A DNA stretch of 64,000 nucleotides from Enterococcus timonensis (lineage in GTDB: Bacteria; Bacillota; Bacilli; Lactobacillales; Enterococcaceae), in the NCBI RefSeq assembly GCF_900104595.1, contig NZ_FNVY01000001.1, positions 1-64,000 of the forward strand, read 5' to 3'. The notes under the pieces were generated by a model. The model was given only the letters and a program-made list of their open reading frames with translations. It ran no database searches and was not told where the DNA came from. Shown here piece by piece: positions 62,632-64,000 of the stretch (positions are counted from its first letter, which is position 1; each line of letters begins with the position of its first letter). The position numbers were made by a program, and so were the translations under genes.

Positions 62632-62865
62632 TATATGCTATATATTTTGAAAAGTAACACACAGTTAAAATATATCTCCACAGGTGTTGATATTAGGTGA
62701 ACACTAATCAGTTTGTACTTAATGAGTATTACTAAAAAATAAGCGACTAGTAGGATTTTCCAATTTAAAAGAAGGTCTGTAATCCCTTATACAATAAATT
62801 TAAAAAATATATAAATAAAACTTGTCATGTAGATCCAATACAGTTTTGAATGATTTCTCATTGAA

Positions 62866-62893
62866 TACACTATTTTACATAAAATCATGTATC
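62866..62893 (+). repeat. dif-like site 4 (right of ars)
   Basis: TACACTATTTT-ACATAA-AATCATGTATC. The right arm is identical to site 2; the left arm keeps 7 of 11 bases. Spacing and orientation are the same. It lies 110 bp before the tyrosine recombinase gene. A terminator-like AAGAATCC/GGGTTCTTTTTTT follows at about 62895-62925. Confidence 0.6.
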
Positions 62894-63003
62894 AAGAATC
62901 CTATACCTATAGGGTTCTTTTTTTGTACTCCCCCTAAACACACGATTTCGTGTTATAATGACTATAATCATGTATTCGAACAGACTAAAAAGGAGGGATT
63001 GTC

Positions 63004-63555
63004 ATGGGCTATAATGTTCAGCCACTACGGTCGCAACAGGAGATTAATGATTTTTTATTTTGCCTGCGACGGAATAAAAATGCGGAACGTGACGTTTTCT
63101 TGTTTCTAATCGGAATTAACAGCGGTCTGCGCATGTCCGACATCGTCAAACTCAAGAAAAAAGACGTGATTACCTCAAAAAACCCGCGCATCGTGGAGCA
63201 AAAGACAGGGAAAACACGCATTTTATACTTAAGCAGCTTACAGGACTTGATTCACGGCTATACCGCAGCCTTAGATCCGGAGGCTTACTTGTTTCCCAGT
63301 ACTAAGGGCGGCCATTTAGAAGTCAATACGGTTTACCAGATGTTTCAAGAGGTCGCGAAGCTATTAGGAAGAGACGATATCGGCACGCATACGCTACGTA
63401 AAACCTTCGGGTACCACTATTACAAGAAAACCAAAGACGTGGCCACCTTAATGGAAATCTTTGGTCACAGCAGCGAGAAGATTACGAAACGCTACATCGG
63501 AATTAATGAAGATGAAATCAGTGAAACGTTATTAAATTTTCGGTTAGGTTTTTGA
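63004..63555 (+). CDS. Tyrosine recombinase, catalytic domain only (183 aa)
   Basis: The protein (MGYNVQPLRSQQEINDFLFC...) has Arg43 in SGLRMSDIV, Lys near EQKTGK, His129-x-x-Arg132 in THTLRK, His155 in FGHSS and Tyr164 in RYIGI. All catalytic residues of the integrase/Xer family are present, but the N-terminal core-binding domain is nearly absent. AAGGAGGG precedes the ATG, and a TATAAT box lies at about 62954. It could act on the dif-like sites directly upstream, alone or with the host XerC/XerD; this is inference. Confidence 0.88.
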   Translation: MGYNVQPLRSQQEINDFLFCLRRNKNAERDVFLFLIGINSGLRMSDIVKLKKKDVITSKNPRIVEQKTGKTRILYLSSLQDLIHGYTAALDPEAYLFPSTKGGHLEVNTVYQMFQEVAKLLGRDDIGTHTLRKTFGYHYYKKTKDVATLMEIFGHSSEKITKRYIGINEDEISETLLNFRLGF

Positions 63556-63654
63556 TTGTATTATTATAGTAGATAAGCACAGTAAGACGTTTATAATTGG
63601 CCACGGTATTGGACAAATCCGCCTTTTTTTGGTATATTATATATACAAATGAGA

Positions 63655-63819
63655 GCAGGCTCATAGTCAACTTGATATAAATCCGGAACATAAGGGTCCG
63701 GCGGGTGGCGAGCACCAAAACTAAACTCGATACAAATCCGGAACGTAAGGGTCCGGCGGGTGGCAAGCACCAAAACTAAACCTGTATAAAAGGCTGCTCT
63801 TTTGAGCAGCCTTTTTTTA
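63655..63819 (+). ncRNA. Candidate structured RNA with two tandem 55-nt repeats
   Basis: A promoter-like TTGGAC (63611-63616)/TATATT pair with an 18-bp spacer precedes two adjacent 55-bp units (63671-63725 and 63726-63780) that differ at four positions. In each unit CCGGA...TCCGG and GGTG-GC(G/A)AG-CACC can pair as two hairpins. A perfect terminator, AAAGGCTGCTC-TTTT-GAGCAGCCTTTTTTT, follows at 63788-63819. No ORF explains the conservation. It may be a regulatory or antisense RNA, or a leader for the next gene. Confidence 0.5.
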
Positions 63820-63845
63820 TTGGGAAAAAGGAGCATTCTTCACAC

Positions 63846-64000
63846 GTGGCAAAAAAAGAATACAAACGCATGTCTATAAAAGAGACAACCCAAATTACCA
63901 GACAGTTAAACGCGATTTATAAGGCTGCCCATCTCTTACAAGAACATTTTGTAGATAAAAAAGTATCCTTTGTCGGAGAAGTCTCAACGGTAGCGATTAT
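63846..64000 (+). CDS. Hypothetical plasmid protein, cut by the window end
   Basis: From GTG 63846, preceded by AAAAAGGAG, the frame reads MAKKEYKRMSIKETTQITRQ, LNAIYKAAHLLQEHFVDKKV and runs open to the last base. It is basic and helical at the start. Proteins of this type head conserved regions on large enterococcal plasmids, but I do not recognise a function from 51 residues. Confidence 0.6.
   Translation, partial: MAKKEYKRMSIKETTQITRQLNAIYKAAHLLQEHFVDKKVSFVGEVSTVAI

Noticed and set aside
62820-62835. CTTGTCATGTAGATCC as a recombination half-site
   Set aside because: The base pairs 19 bp upstream (AATATAT) do not resemble the left arm.
62949-62974. Possible fifth dif-like site (AATCATGTATT before the recombinase)
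   Set aside because: The right arm matches, but the left arm (CGTGTTA) does not match TACATGA and overlaps the likely promoter. It was kept out of the set of four.
63518-63836. Minus-strand ORFs across the tandem repeats, possible Fst-like toxin
   Set aside because: The frames come from the repeats. No short hydrophobic Fst-type peptide with a ribosome binding site was found.
1-64000. CRISPR arrays, rRNA and tRNA genes
   Set aside because: No regular repeat-spacer array or RNA gene signature was seen. The tandem arrays found (octamers, heptads, 55-mers) have no spacers.

Overview
The window is AT-rich, low-GC Gram-positive plasmid DNA, most likely a large mosaic plasmid of Enterococcus (E. 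faecium type). The evidence is three full-length or boundary-cut IS1216 copies plus one related IS6-family element, an Inc18-type (pAMbeta1/pIP501/pSM19035) replication protein with antisense/attenuator control, PrgP/PrgO-like partition genes, an omega-epsilon-zeta module, the Inc18 Res-beta/topoisomerase pair, a pIP501-like MobQ relaxase, and a class C sortase/pilin operon of the kind known from E. faecium megaplasmids. No chromosomal housekeeping block, rRNA or tRNA was seen.

Layout. 1-4350: IS1216, a YeiH-type transporter divergent from a LysR regulator, and a 3'-truncated IS3 element cutting the LysR gene. 4380-5290: a 56-aa protein preceded by eight tandem octamers, and a serine resolvase. 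5440-8520: two small genes, then an SOS cassette (Y-family polymerase, YolD-like protein, SRAP protein) behind a LexA box. 8890-12324: partition operon in a field of AAGTACTTAA-type repeats, the antisense RNA/attenuator region and the Rep gene. 13122-21466: pilus operon (VWA tip protein, minor pilin, major pilin, two class C sortases). 21600-23844: IS and PadR relics between 132-bp repeats, then Res-beta and a topoisomerase gene cut by an IS1216 end. 23845-29483: cargo flanked by IS ends (NADH peroxidase-like, orphan betaine-binding protein, ceo, IS relics, an IS6 element). 29484-31629: beheaded delta ParA and omega-epsilon-zeta. 31739-33104: GNAT and IS1216. 33372-42060: type I restriction-modification locus, a frameshifted GIY-YIG gene, a catalytic-domain-only tyrosine recombinase and two hypothetical genes. 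42061-47454: non-coding DNA with a second zeta fragment, a J-domain gene, small mobilization-associated genes, oriT and relaxase. 47559-62893: IS1216 and a metal-resistance region (cadCD; CzrA-like repressor plus P1B-4 ATPase separated by an IS3 element; relBE-like toxin-antitoxin and mer; the ars operon). 63004-64000: a second short tyrosine recombinase, a tandem-repeat RNA-like element and the start of another gene.

How it fits together. Rep plus RNAIII/attenuator, PrgPO-like partition, toxin-antitoxin systems and resolvases would maintain the plasmid. MobQ/oriT would allow mobilization. The pilus, SOS, restriction and metal genes are cargo. The most interesting structural signal is four 28-bp dif-like sites (48377, 53461, 56604, 62866). 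All have the same orientation and identical arm spacing but variable centres. They separate the cad, relBE-mer and ars blocks, and a tyrosine recombinase gene lies 110 bp after the last one. This resembles the pdif-module organisation described on other plasmids and is inferred here from sequence alone.
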